64,000 nt of DNA from Anaerovirgula multivorans (GTDB lineage: Bacteria; Bacillota; Clostridia; Peptostreptococcales; Natronincolaceae). Under the pieces are notes generated by a model. The model was given only the letters and a program-made list of their open reading frames with translations, did not search any database and was not told the origin of the DNA. Shown piece by piece: positions 1 through 8,194 of the stretch. Position numbers and translations under genes: made by a program. Location: NCBI RefSeq assembly GCF_900188145.1, contig NZ_FZOJ01000026.1:1-64000 (forward strand), in the 5' to 3' direction. The stretch's first letter is position 1. The number at the start of each line of letters is the position of its first letter.

Positions 1-570
1 GACACACCTATTGACTATGACAACCTAATAGCATTAGGCTCTATGATGGGTTCTGGTGGAATGATTGTTATGGATGAAGACAACTGTATGGTAGACATTG
101 CTAGATTCTTCTTAGACTTTACTGTTGAAGAATCCTGTGGAAAATGTACTCCATGCCGTGAGGGTACAAAGAGAATGCTTGAGATGCTAGAAAAGATTAC
201 AGAAGGCAATGGTGAAGTAGAAGATTTAGAAAAACTTGAGAGATTAGCAAAAACCATTAAAGCAACTTCACTATGTGGATTAGGACAAACAGCACCAAAT
301 CCAGTGTTATCAACTTTGAGATATTTTAGAGATGAGTATGAGGCTCACGTAAATGATAAAAAGTGTCCAGCAGGTGTATGCCAAGCATTGTTAGAGTACA
401 AGGTTATTGCTGACCTATGTAAGAAATGTGGAATTTGTGCTAAAAAATGCCCAGTTAACTGTATTAGTGGTGAGAAGGGGAAAGAAGTGTATGTTATTAA
501 TACAGAAGAATGTATTAAATGTGGGGCCTGTTTATCAGCTTGCCCATTTAAGGCCATTATTAAAGGTTAG
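1..570 (+). CDS. NuoF/HymB-like diaphorase subunit, C-terminal part (5' end outside window)
   Basis: The frame is open from base 1 and has no start in the window, so only the last 189 residues are seen. They hold the NuoF-type 4Fe-4S motif ([10 protein letters not shown]) followed by a two-cluster ferredoxin domain ([12 protein letters not shown] and [12 protein letters not shown]). This NuoF plus C-terminal 2x[4Fe-4S] layout is typical of the FMN/NAD(P)-binding HydB/HymB subunit of clostridial electron-bifurcating hydrogenases and of NAD-linked formate dehydrogenases. The next gene is fdhD, which favours a formate dehydrogenase partner, but the catalytic subunit lies outside the window. A strong terminator follows the stop codon. 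Confidence 0.88.
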   Translation, partial: DTPIDYDNLIALGSMMGSGGMIVMDEDNCMVDIARFFLDFTVEESCGKCTPCREGTKRMLEMLEKITEGNGEVEDLEKLERLAKTIKATSLCGLGQTAPNPVLSTLRYFRDEYEAHVNDKKCPAGVCQALLEYKVIADLCKKCGICAKKCPVNCISGEKGKEVYVINTEECIKCGACLSACPFKAIIKG

Positions 571-597
571 TATAAACCTAATAATCGTATAATAAAG

Positions 598-637
598 AAG
601 GAGCCAAACTGCCAATAAAGTTGTTTGGCTCCTTTAG
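598..637 (+). terminator. Rho-independent terminator after the diaphorase gene
   Basis: A perfect 12-bp stem (598-609 with 623-634, AAGGAGCCAAAC and its complement) closes a 13-nt loop and is followed by a short T-rich stretch. It separates the upstream operon from fdhD. Confidence 0.85.
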
Positions 638-711
638 CATACTTTTATACAGTTAGACAGTAGACATTAAAAATGATATAAATATTTGCTCCCATTTCTA
701 TCATTCAACTA

Positions 712-720
712 TGTTATAAT
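712..720 (+). promoter_or_regulatory. Extended -10 promoter candidate for fdhD
   Basis: TGTTATAAT matches an extended -10 (TGnTATAAT) about 40 nt before the chosen fdhD start. No good -35 lies 17 nt upstream, as is common for extended -10 promoters. Confidence 0.5.
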
Positions 721-760
721 GAAGAATAAGATAATATTCCAAGGGGAAAGAAGGCAGAAA

Positions 761-1552
761 ATGATGTTCTATACAGAAGAAATAACCATTAATAGGATCA
801 ATGATAGAAGACGCGAAACAATCGAAGATGCTGTTATTGTAGAATATCCGTTTACTATATTCTTAAATGAGAAAGAATTTATTACATTACTCTGTTCTCC
901 TAAGGGGTTGGAATATTTATCGGTGGGTTTTTTAGTATCTGAAGGTGTTATTAAATCAAAGGAACAAATTAAAAAAATCTATATCGATGAAGAAAAAGGG
1001 CATGGATATATAGAATTGAAAAATGAGACCCTTTTAGTGGATAAGCTGTTCGGTAAAAGAACAGTTACAACAGGATGTGGGAAGGGAACGGTTTTTTATA
1101 ATGTTTTAGATTCTCTAGGAGCACAATCTATTGAAAACAGTCTCGTTATATCAGCAGAGGAGATTTTAAAGCTATCTAATCAATTAAACGAAATGTCCTA
1201 TCTTTTTAAAGAGACGGGAGGGGTGCATGCCTGTGGTCTATGTAACAAAAGAGAGATATTACTGTTTCATGAGGATGTAGGAAGACATAATGCATTAGAT
1301 AAAATAATAGGAGAAGCTTTTTTAAAAGATATGAAACTAAATGACAAACTGCTAATTACAACAGGAAGAATTTCTTCTGAAATGATTATAAAGACTAGTA
1401 AGAGAAAGATACCTATGATTATTTCAAGGTCAGCCCCTACTAATTTGTCTGTAAATATCGCTAAAACCCTAAACATTACGCTTGTGGGATTTGCAAGAGG
1501 GAGAAGACTGAATATTTACAATGGTGAAAAAAATGTTTTAATTACCTCCTAA
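761..1552 (+). CDS. fdhD: Formate dehydrogenase accessory sulfurtransferase FdhD
   Basis: 263 residues, the usual FdhD length. FdhD passes sulfur from a cysteine desulfurase to the molybdenum cofactor so that formate dehydrogenase becomes active. Family blocks are visible: a TTGCGKG loop near residue 108, GGVHACGLC near residue 161 and HEDVGRHNALDKIIG just after. Oddly, the loop that is C-x-x-C in E. coli FdhD is C-G-K-G here, so only one of the two cysteines remains. The frame is open further upstream to a TTG at 686, but ATG 761 has a ribosome binding site (AAGAAGG) six bases away and gives family length. Its place after a HymB-like gene and before moaA fits Mo/W formate dehydrogenase maturation. 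Confidence 0.9.
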   Translation: MMFYTEEITINRINDRRRETIEDAVIVEYPFTIFLNEKEFITLLCSPKGLEYLSVGFLVSEGVIKSKEQIKKIYIDEEKGHGYIELKNETLLVDKLFGKRTVTTGCGKGTVFYNVLDSLGAQSIENSLVISAEEILKLSNQLNEMSYLFKETGGVHACGLCNKREILLFHEDVGRHNALDKIIGEAFLKDMKLNDKLLITTGRISSEMIIKTSKRKIPMIISRSAPTNLSVNIAKTLNITLVGFARGRRLNIYNGEKNVLITS

Positions 1553-1597
1553 GAATGCTATAATAGAATATAAATAAATATATAGAGTATATAATAT

Positions 1598-1741
1598 TTT
1601 CCGAGCTGCTTTCTCTAAGGATATTTGTCTAAGGGAATCAGCCTATGGGTATGAAGAGAAATTTTCATGCCTCCCGTATGTAGGAAAGGAAACCAACTAT
1701 GAAATGATAATAGCTAGTCCTTTCCCAGGACTAGCTTTTTG
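1598..1741 (+). promoter_or_regulatory. Moco riboswitch candidate with terminator, upstream of moaA
   Basis: The 250-base moaA leader is highly structured. A TATAAT at 1590-1595 could start the transcript. Then come a GCTG/CAGC stem (about 1605-1642) enclosing a hairpin, a second hairpin around ATGAA/TTCAT, and the stretches GCCTCCCG (1669-1676) and GGAAAGGAAACC (1683-1694). These resemble, from memory, the conserved core of the Moco RNA motif. A 9-bp terminator stem (1713-1721 with 1727-1735) and a T run (1736-1740) follow, so control would be by transcription attenuation. The assignment rests on recalled consensus plus the moaA context. A covariance-model search would decide it. Confidence 0.68.
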
Positions 1742-1802
1742 TATATAGAAATACTACAGCATGTAGTAGAATGATATTAAGCTTGTAATAGGGAGTGATA
1801 GA

Positions 1803-2765
1803 ATGAAGGATCAGTATAATAGAAGGATTAATTATATGAGAATATCTATTACAGATTTATGTAACTTGAGATGCCTTTATTGTATGCCAGAGGAAGGTGT
1901 TTGCAAAAAAAATCATGAGGAAATGCTGACTTTTGAAGAAATTACAAAGGTTGCGAAAATCGCTGCTGAACTAGGCATCGAAAAAATTAGAATCACTGGT
2001 GGAGAACCTCTAGTGAAAAAAGGGATTGTTGAATTCATAGGAAGTTTATCAAAGATAAATGGCATAAAAGATATAGCTATGACTACTAATGGTGTATTAT
2101 TAAAGAAATATGCTAAAGATTTAATGGAAGCTGGATTAAAGCGAGTAAATATTAGTATAGATTCTTTGAGGCCAGAAAAGTATGCAGAGATTACTAGAGG
2201 TGGAAATGTGTATGATGTTTTAGATGGAATACAAGAAGCAATTAAATTGGGTATGGCTCCCGTAAAACTAAATATCGTTGTCATAGGTGGGTATAATGAA
2301 GATGAGGTTGTGGACTTTGCTAATCTTACAAAGGATGATGATGTTGAGATTAGATTTATTGAATTAATGCCGATAGGTCAAGCTGGAAGCTGGGCTAAGG
2401 AAAAATTTATTTCAAATGAAACAATAAAACAGAGAATAGGGAATTTGATACCTCTTCCACATCAACCTTCAAGTCCTGCAAAATATTATAAATTACCAAA
2501 TGGAAAAGGGAAAATAGGATTTATTAATCCTATTAGCAGTCATTTTTGTGGAGAATGCAATCGGATTAGGATGACTAGTGATGGGAAGTTAAAACCATGT
2601 CTTCATAGTAATCAAGAAATAGATATTATAGATATAGTAAGAAACAATCTACCACAATTAAGAGAAGTTATGAAGCAGGCTATCCTAGCAAAGCCACAAC
2701 AGCATTATTTATATACAGAAGGGTTTGAGCTAGGGCAAAGAAACATGTCAGAAATTGGAGGATAA
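1803..2765 (+). CDS. moaA: GTP 3',8-cyclase MoaA
   Basis: Radical SAM enzyme for the first step of molybdenum cofactor synthesis, acting with MoaC on GTP. 320 residues. The N-terminal SAM cluster motif C-x3-C-x2-C is seen as CNLRCLYC (about residues 20-27). The C-terminal substrate cluster cysteines lie in HFCGECNRIR and, further on, KPC. The protein ends in SEIGG, matching the catalytically needed C-terminal Gly-Gly tail of MoaA. ATG 1803 has a good GGGAGTG site. It sits under a Moco-riboswitch candidate and directly before a MOSC gene. moaC, moaD and moaE are not in the window. Confidence 0.95.
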   Translation: MKDQYNRRINYMRISITDLCNLRCLYCMPEEGVCKKNHEEMLTFEEITKVAKIAAELGIEKIRITGGEPLVKKGIVEFIGSLSKINGIKDIAMTTNGVLLKKYAKDLMEAGLKRVNISIDSLRPEKYAEITRGGNVYDVLDGIQEAIKLGMAPVKLNIVVIGGYNEDEVVDFANLTKDDDVEIRFIELMPIGQAGSWAKEKFISNETIKQRIGNLIPLPHQPSSPAKYYKLPNGKGKIGFINPISSHFCGECNRIRMTSDGKLKPCLHSNQEIDIIDIVRNNLPQLREVMKQAILAKPQQHYLYTEGFELGQRNMSEIGG

Positions 2766-2771
2766 TGGGCT

Positions 2772-3188
2772 TTGGTAATAATAAAAGGAATTTATAGAAA
2801 AGACGTAGTAGGCAATTGGATAGAACACAAGGAAGTATTTTTGCAGTTGTCTAATGAAAGAAAGCCTAAGGATAATATAAGTATAATAACTTCTATGGGG
2901 TATCATAAATTGAGGAATGATGAGGTAAAGGGATTTTGTCATCAAAAATTTAAAGCAAATTTTATTATTGAGGGATTATGCACCTCAAAAATAACCTCGG
3001 GCTCTCTATTAACTGTAGGAGAGGCACTTGTAGAAGTAAGTACTATAGGAAAAACCTGTCACAAGGAGTGTCCAGTTTTAACTGGTAACAATAGCTGTGC
3101 TTTAGGGAAGTATATATTTTTTGCAAAAGTAATCCAATCAGGAAAAGTTAAATATCAGGATTTTGTTTCACCCTGTATAAGCGACTGA
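2772..3188 (+). CDS. MOSC-domain protein
   Basis: 138 residues from a TTG start seven bases after moaA. GGAGG at 2757-2761 is spaced ten bases from it, and the nearby ATG at 2765 opens only a ten-codon frame. The core (FKANFIIEG, then GSLLTVGEALVEVS) matches the MOSC fold, a sulfur-carrier domain found in Moco sulfurases. A cysteine-rich segment (TCHKECPVLTGNNSC) contains the conserved MOSC cysteine. Such stand-alone MOSC proteins often neighbour moa genes. A role in cofactor sulfuration or handling is inferred. The last two codons and the stop lie inside a dispersed hairpin repeat (3179-3218), so the C-terminus was probably altered by that insertion. Confidence 0.8.
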   Translation: MVIIKGIYRKDVVGNWIEHKEVFLQLSNERKPKDNISIITSMGYHKLRNDEVKGFCHQKFKANFIIEGLCTSKITSGSLLTVGEALVEVSTIGKTCHKECPVLTGNNSCALGKYIFFAKVIQSGKVKYQDFVSPCISD

Positions 3189-3218
3189 CGCGAAATCAAA
3201 GATTTCGGTCATCTGCTT
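3179..3218. repeat. Short hairpin repeat, family C, copy 1
   Basis: AAGCGACTGACG, then the perfect palindrome CGAAATC-AAA-GATTTCG, then GTCATCTGCTT, so the two ends also pair imperfectly. Related copies occur at 13014-13050 and, with TGACTGACAC and GGTCATCTAC arms, at 62441-62546. This copy contains the stop codon of the MOSC gene. Confidence 0.75.
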
Positions 3219-3225
3219 AAACTAT

Positions 3226-3251
3226 AGAGTACAGATAATGTGCTCTTTTTT
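3226..3251 (+). terminator. Terminator after the MOSC gene
   Basis: A 7-bp stem (AGAGTAC, 3226-3232, with GTGCTCT, 3240-3246) is followed by T6. Confidence 0.75.
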
Positions 3252-3320
3252 GTTTGTAGCTTCGCCCAAGTGAATAATGGATTATGGGATGGAATAAACA
3301 TATTAATAGGGGGGATTCCT

Positions 3321-4673
3321 ATGAAAAAAAGCAAGAAAAGAATGTTTGGTATTCTAATCTATATACTACTATTCCTTTTTATTATTGGAGGACCTTTTTA
3401 TTTGTTAAAATTTCATCCAAAGGAGACGGATTATAATATGATAAGAAGTCAGCCAGAATGGACAGGTGTCATATCCTTTTGGGATTTTCCACGTTTAGAT
3501 AAAAAAAGTGGTACGAACTTCCGATGGATCTATGAAAAAATTGAAGATTTTGAAAAGAAAAATCCTGGGGTGTACATAAACTTTCAGACATTAGATTGGG
3601 AAAAAGGGGTTATCAAATTAGATACCGCAATAAAGATGGGTAATGCTCCTGATATTGTACCTATTGGCAGTGATTATAGTATTTTAGGTCAGGAAATATT
3701 GGTTCCATTGAACCCCTATTTAACTTATGAAGAACTAGGAAGCTTTAGGGAAGGTGCTATAGAAGCAGTAACTTATAATCAACAAATATGGGCAATTCCC
3801 TGGATGATGACTACCTATCGTATGGTATTAAACTTAGATTTATTCTATGAGAGAGGGGTAGAACCTCCAAACGATGGAAACTGGAGTTATGAAGAGTTTG
3901 TGGAGAAACTACAACAATTGACTTATGACAGCAGGGGAAGAGGGCAAAAAGATCATTTTGGCTTTAATAGTTTTATACAATCAGGTTATTATAATATATG
4001 GGGGATTTTATTAAGTGATGGAGCAAAAATAATCGATGAAAACCTTCAATATGCTTTTCGTGATGAGAAGGCTTTAAAAGGGATTGAAAAAATTATTGAC
4101 TTAAAACAAAAATATGGAGTAACACCTCCTGAGTTTGGAGAAAATACTTCAAATGCAGCATGGACCTCTTTCTATAGAGATAAAAAGGTTGCGGTATACC
4201 CTGTAGGTACTTGGGCATTAAATATACTTGATAATTTGCAAAATCAAGGGGAAGGCTTTGAATATACTATTGCAAATTATCCAACAGGAGAATTGGGTGT
4301 ACCTATTTCAGTAAGCAGTGGCATTGGAGCTTATGGTGTTACGAAACAAGAGAATGAAAAAAAATTGGAGATGTGCATAGCTTTTGTAAAGTTTTTAGCT
4401 GATGAAGAATATCAAAAGGAATTAAATAGACTAGGGGTATTTCCTGTTAAGAAATCAGTTGGAAATATTTATGAAGGAGACGCTTTGATGACAATGATTT
4501 ATAATGACTTGGATAAAACCATCATGATACCACCCCATCCCCATTGGAACGAAATTGATAAAATATTACAGAATGAAATTCGCATGGGAGTATTAGGGCA
4601 AAAAACTTCCCAAGAAGTACTAAAGGAAGCAGAAACGAAGATCAATATTTTCATGAATACGGTTAAAAAGTGA
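3321..4673 (+). CDS. Extracellular solute-binding protein, family 1
   Basis: 450 residues from ATG 3321, which follows a GGGGGG site; the longer open frame upstream has no such site. The N-terminus has a basic stretch (KKSKKR) and one hydrophobic segment (about residues 9-26). There is no lipobox cysteine, so it is predicted to be membrane-anchored or secreted. The remainder looks like a carbohydrate-type solute receptor: the segment with FEKKNPGVYINFQTLDW, the conserved APDIVPIG, and later FYRDKKVAVYPVGTWAL. It is an orphan, since no permease or ATPase genes flank it. The ligand is unknown. It may work with a transporter encoded elsewhere or act as a sensor partner. Confidence 0.8.
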   Translation: MKKSKKRMFGILIYILLFLFIIGGPFYLLKFHPKETDYNMIRSQPEWTGVISFWDFPRLDKKSGTNFRWIYEKIEDFEKKNPGVYINFQTLDWEKGVIKLDTAIKMGNAPDIVPIGSDYSILGQEILVPLNPYLTYEELGSFREGAIEAVTYNQQIWAIPWMMTTYRMVLNLDLFYERGVEPPNDGNWSYEEFVEKLQQLTYDSRGRGQKDHFGFNSFIQSGYYNIWGILLSDGAKIIDENLQYAFRDEKALKGIEKIIDLKQKYGVTPPEFGENTSNAAWTSFYRDKKVAVYPVGTWALNILDNLQNQGEGFEYTIANYPTGELGVPISVSSGIGAYGVTKQENEKKLEMCIAFVKFLADEEYQKELNRLGVFPVKKSVGNIYEGDALMTMIYNDLDKTIMIPPHPHWNEIDKILQNEIRMGVLGQKTSQEVLKEAETKINIFMNTVKK

Positions 4674-4778
4674 TGCAATCAACAGAAATTGACCTGTTTA
4701 TCAAAAAAGGATATACTTTAAATGAAGTTAGTTCGTAAACAATGAACTGTAAACATCATTAACTTAGGAGTGAAAAAA

Positions 4779-5693
4779 TTGGATAAAAATAAATTGTACC
4801 ATCAGTTTTTAAATGTCATGAAAAAGGAAGATGTTTTAGTGGATGAACCTATGAAAAACCATACATCCTTTAAAATAGGTGGACCAGCAGATATATTACT
4901 ACTTCCTGGAAGTGTTGAAGAAGTTAAAAGGGCAATTGAAATATGTCATAGGGAAGAGGTACCTTATTTTGTAATGGGGAATGGATCTAATCTTTTAGTA
5001 AGAGATAAGGGCATGCGATGTGTTGTCATAAAAATTGCTGAAAATTTCAACAATGTAACTATAAATGGAAGAAATGTCGTAGCAGAAGCAGGAATTCTAT
5101 TATCTACCTTGTCTAAAAGAATTGTAAAACAACATCTAAAGGGCTTTGAATTCGCTAGCGGCATACCGGGCACATTAGGAGGAGCCATCACTATGAATGC
5201 AGGAGCTTATGGTGGGGAAATGAAGGATGTGGTAAAAAATTGTAAAGTTTTAAATGAAGAAGGTAAAGTGTTAGATCTATCTTTAGCAGAACTAGAATTA
5301 GGTTATCGGACTAGTGTTGTCCAAATAAAAAATTATATCGTGCTGGAAGCAACAATAGAGTTAGAAGAAGGGAATTATGAAGAAATAAAAGCAATCATGG
5401 ATGATTTAACTGAAAAAAGAACAACTAAACAGCCATTACACCTTCCAAGTGCGGGCAGTACCTTTAAGAGACCGCCTGGATACTTTGCTGGTAAGTTAAT
5501 ACAAGATGCAGACCTAAAGGGGGCAAGGGTTGGAGGCGCACAAGTTTCAGAGCTGCATTCAGGCTTTGTTGTAAATGTAGATCATGCTACAGCTGAAGAC
5601 GTATTAAAGTTGATTGCTCTAGTACAAAAAACTGTACATGAAAAGTTTGGTGTTCAACTGGAGCCTGAGGTAAGGATTATAGGGGAAGCATAG
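4779..5693 (+). CDS. murB: UDP-N-acetylenolpyruvoylglucosamine reductase MurB
   Basis: FAD enzyme that reduces the enolpyruvyl group to make UDP-MurNAc for peptidoglycan, in the cytosol. About 304 residues. Motifs: FVMGNGSNLLV and ASGIPGTLGGA with MNAGAYGGEM for FAD binding, SAGSTFKRPPG carrying the catalytic Ser, and LEPEVRIIG carrying the Glu near the C-terminus. The start chosen is TTG 4779, eight bases after AGGAG (4766-4770). The GTG at 4770 overlaps that site and is unlikely. It precedes rapZ-yvcK, as in many clostridia, with a family A hairpin repeat between. Confidence 0.95.
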   Translation: MDKNKLYHQFLNVMKKEDVLVDEPMKNHTSFKIGGPADILLLPGSVEEVKRAIEICHREEVPYFVMGNGSNLLVRDKGMRCVVIKIAENFNNVTINGRNVVAEAGILLSTLSKRIVKQHLKGFEFASGIPGTLGGAITMNAGAYGGEMKDVVKNCKVLNEEGKVLDLSLAELELGYRTSVVQIKNYIVLEATIELEEGNYEEIKAIMDDLTEKRTTKQPLHLPSAGSTFKRPPGYFAGKLIQDADLKGARVGGAQVSELHSGFVVNVDHATAEDVLKLIALVQKTVHEKFGVQLEPEVRIIGEA

Positions 5694-5718
5694 TGGATAT
5701 AGATATTTAGTTATAATC

Positions 5719-5811
5719 TTAATTTTGATATACACAGGTCTACGGTTTCGTCATTGACCGAAAAACATAGCCAAGGACTGTAAATGTAGCCCCTTAGTAT
5801 ATCAAAATTAA
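5719..5811. repeat. Hairpin repeat element, family A, copy 1
   Basis: A perfect 15-bp terminal inverted repeat (TTAATTTTGATATAC, 5719-5733, and its complement, 5797-5811) encloses a conserved core with CTACGGTTTCGTC, ATAGCCAAGGACTGTAAATG and TAGCCCCTTAG. Two other copies are at about 9800-9888 and 28911-29003. The preceding GGATATAGATAT is also shared with the other copies, so the full element may be longer. The whole folds as one imperfect hairpin. Confidence 0.85.
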
Positions 5812-5889
5812 ATTTAGTGGTGTATTTCTATTAAGGTTTAAAATGGGTTATTTATAAAGGATAAGTATACAAAAGAGGAGTAGGTTAGA

Positions 5890-6762
5890 ATGAAATTTCT
5901 TATTATTACAGGAATGTCTGGAGCAGGGAAAAGTCAAGCAGTTAAATGTATGGAAGATCTGGGTTTTTATTGTTTAGATAATTTACCTCCCGTTCTAATT
6001 TCTAAATTTGTAGAGCTATGCAGACAATCTCATGGGGATATACAAAAGGTAGGACTAGTGATAGATATTCGCGGAGGTATGTTTTTTGATGACTTATTTG
6101 CCAGTCTAGATAGTATAACGGAGTTCGGTTATCAATATGAAATATTATTTTTGGATGCTAGTGACGGGGTTCTAATTAAACGATTTAAAGAAACTCGTAG
6201 AACTCATCCATTAGCTCCTAATGGAGGGATTGGAGATGGCATTAAAGAAGAAAGACAAAGACTACAAAAGTTGAAGGAAATGGCTACCAATATGATTGAT
6301 ACAACCAAAATGACTTCTGGTCAGCTGAAAGAAGAATTAAGAAACATTTATTTTGAAGGAAATAAAACTAACAATCTGATGATTCATATCACCTCATTTG
6401 GTTTTAAGCATGGTATTCCCTTAGATTCCGATCTAGTATTTGATGTCCGTTTTTTACCAAATCCCTATTACATAGAAGAACTAAGGGATTTTACGGGTAA
6501 AGATGTGAAAGTAAGGGATTTTGTTATGAATTCTCCTATCAGCATAGAATTTTCCAATAAACTCTATGAACTAGTAGATTTTTTAATTCCTCATTACATT
6601 AAAGAAGGAAAGAATCAGTTGGTAATTTCTATTGGATGCACTGGAGGAAGGCATCGTTCTGTTACGATAGCCTATGTTTTATATCATAAGCTGAAGGAGA
6701 AAGGATATCGTGCTATATTGAACCATAGAGATGATACATTGGGGGAAAGGAAAAGAGACTAA
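5890..6762 (+). CDS. rapZ: RNase adapter / nucleotide-binding protein RapZ
   Basis: 290 residues, typical of the RapZ (YvcJ) family. Walker A is GMSGAGKS (residues 8-15). The conserved C-terminal block [10 protein letters not shown] is present. In E. coli RapZ binds GlcN6P and guides RNase E to GlmZ; in Firmicutes YvcJ is a nucleotide-hydrolysing protein linked to competence and cell envelope control. The stop codon directly abuts the yvcK start, so the two genes are translationally linked. ATG 5890 has an AGGAG site about ten bases upstream. Confidence 0.95.
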   Translation: MKFLIITGMSGAGKSQAVKCMEDLGFYCLDNLPPVLISKFVELCRQSHGDIQKVGLVIDIRGGMFFDDLFASLDSITEFGYQYEILFLDASDGVLIKRFKETRRTHPLAPNGGIGDGIKEERQRLQKLKEMATNMIDTTKMTSGQLKEELRNIYFEGNKTNNLMIHITSFGFKHGIPLDSDLVFDVRFLPNPYYIEELRDFTGKDVKVRDFVMNSPISIEFSNKLYELVDFLIPHYIKEGKNQLVISIGCTGGRHRSVTIAYVLYHKLKEKGYRAILNHRDDTLGERKRD

Positions 6763-8052
6763 ATGAAAACAATTCATTGGTTGAAACCAGGATTGCAAAT
6801 CAAAAGATGGATAGCATTAGGATTGGTGGGGATGATCCTATTTGCTTTTTCTCTATCAGATTTTTTTATTGCTTTAGGAATTGAAATCAGCACTGGACCA
6901 CTGTTTATTATAGGATTAATAGGCATTTTTTGTATTTATATTGCATTACATTATGGATTGACATCATTATTTAATAATATAAATGAAATGGGAGGAAGTT
7001 TAGACAAGCATATAATAAATAAAAAAATTTACGACAAAAAAATCCTAGCAAAAGGACCTAAAATTGTAGTTATTGGGGGAGGTACTGGCTTAGCCATACT
7101 ATTAAGAGGCCTAAAGCGATTTACCACCAACATTACAGCTATTGTAACAGTTGCAGACGATGGTGGAGGCTCTGGTAAGTTAAGAGAAGATTTAGGCATG
7201 CTTCCACCAGGAGATATTCGGAATTGCATATTAGCTTTGGCAGAGATGGAACCAACAATGGAGGAGCTTTTACAATATCGTTTTTCAGAAGGTACTTTAA
7301 AGGGTCAAAGCTTTGGAAATTTATTTATTGCTTCTATGAATGGAATTAGTAGTAATTTTGAAGAAGCCATTAAAAAAATTAGTGAAGTATTGGCGGTGAC
7401 GGGAAAAGTATATCCGGTTACTCTGGAGGATATTACCCTTTACGCAACCCTAAAAAACGGTATTGTGGTGAAGGGAGAATCCAATATACCTATAAAAAGT
7501 TTAGAGGAAAAAAGTCCTATAGATAAAGTGTTTATTAAACCTAAGGAACCAGAAGGACTAAAGGAAGCAACTGAAGCCATAGAAAATGCGGATATTGTGA
7601 TATTAGGACCTGGAAGTCTCTACACCAGTATTATTCCTAATCTACTTGTAAAAAATATAGCTGAAGTCTTAGAAAAAAACACCACAAAGAAAGTGTATAT
7701 TTCCAACATGATGACGCAACCAGGCGAAACAAATGATTATGCTGTCAGACACCATCTTGAGGCTATTTTAAAGCATTGTCCTAAATTAAATATAGATTAT
7801 GTAATAGCAAATAACGGGGATATCGTGGATCATGCCTATAGTAAATATCAACAGGAGGGAGCTAATCTAGTAAACGTTACTGAAGAAGATCGAGAAAGCT
7901 TTAAAAATAAGAGGATTAAATTAATAGAAGAGAATTTAGTTGAGATCAAAAAAGACTATGTGAGACATGATGCTGTGAAATTATCAAAAATCATCGTAGA
8001 CTTAGCAGATGGAAAGAAGAAACAGAAGTTTCTACAATTCAAAAAAAACTAG
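6763..8052 (+). CDS. yvcK: YvcK/GlmR family protein with N-terminal membrane anchor
   Basis: YvcK (GlmR) is a UDP-sugar-binding regulator needed for growth on gluconeogenic carbon and for envelope precursor balance. The CofD-like Rossmann core begins near residue 100 (KIVVIGGGTGLAILLRGL), followed by VADDGGGSGKLR and LPPGDIRNC. At 429 residues it is about 100 longer than B. subtilis YvcK. The extra N-terminus holds two hydrophobic segments (about 17-37 and 44-66), so it should be membrane-attached, as seen in other clostridial members. It starts directly at the end of rapZ. whiA, the usual third gene, is about 2.7 kb away here because tnaA and a NUDIX gene intervene. Confidence 0.93.
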   Translation: MKTIHWLKPGLQIKRWIALGLVGMILFAFSLSDFFIALGIEISTGPLFIIGLIGIFCIYIALHYGLTSLFNNINEMGGSLDKHIINKKIYDKKILAKGPKIVVIGGGTGLAILLRGLKRFTTNITAIVTVADDGGGSGKLREDLGMLPPGDIRNCILALAEMEPTMEELLQYRFSEGTLKGQSFGNLFIASMNGISSNFEEAIKKISEVLAVTGKVYPVTLEDITLYATLKNGIVVKGESNIPIKSLEEKSPIDKVFIKPKEPEGLKEATEAIENADIVILGPGSLYTSIIPNLLVKNIAEVLEKNTTKKVYISNMMTQPGETNDYAVRHHLEAILKHCPKLNIDYVIANNGDIVDHAYSKYQQEGANLVNVTEEDRESFKNKRIKLIEENLVEIKKDYVRHDAVKLSKIIVDLADGKKKQKFLQFKKN

Positions 8053-8194
8053 CATAATTAAAAAAAAATTGAATTTTTTATAGGTCTATAGAAGGAATTA
8101 TAAAAAAAGTGTAGAAATAGTATTTGTACAAAAATTTTAATATATAAAAATTTTTAACAAAACTAATATTTCTAAAAGGAGGGCCTTGAAGGCT

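Noticed and set aside
5719..5811. Family A element as a purine or other metabolite riboswitch.
   Set aside because: It has long terminal inverted repeats, occurs after as well as before genes of unrelated function, and lacks the core motifs of riboswitches I can recall.
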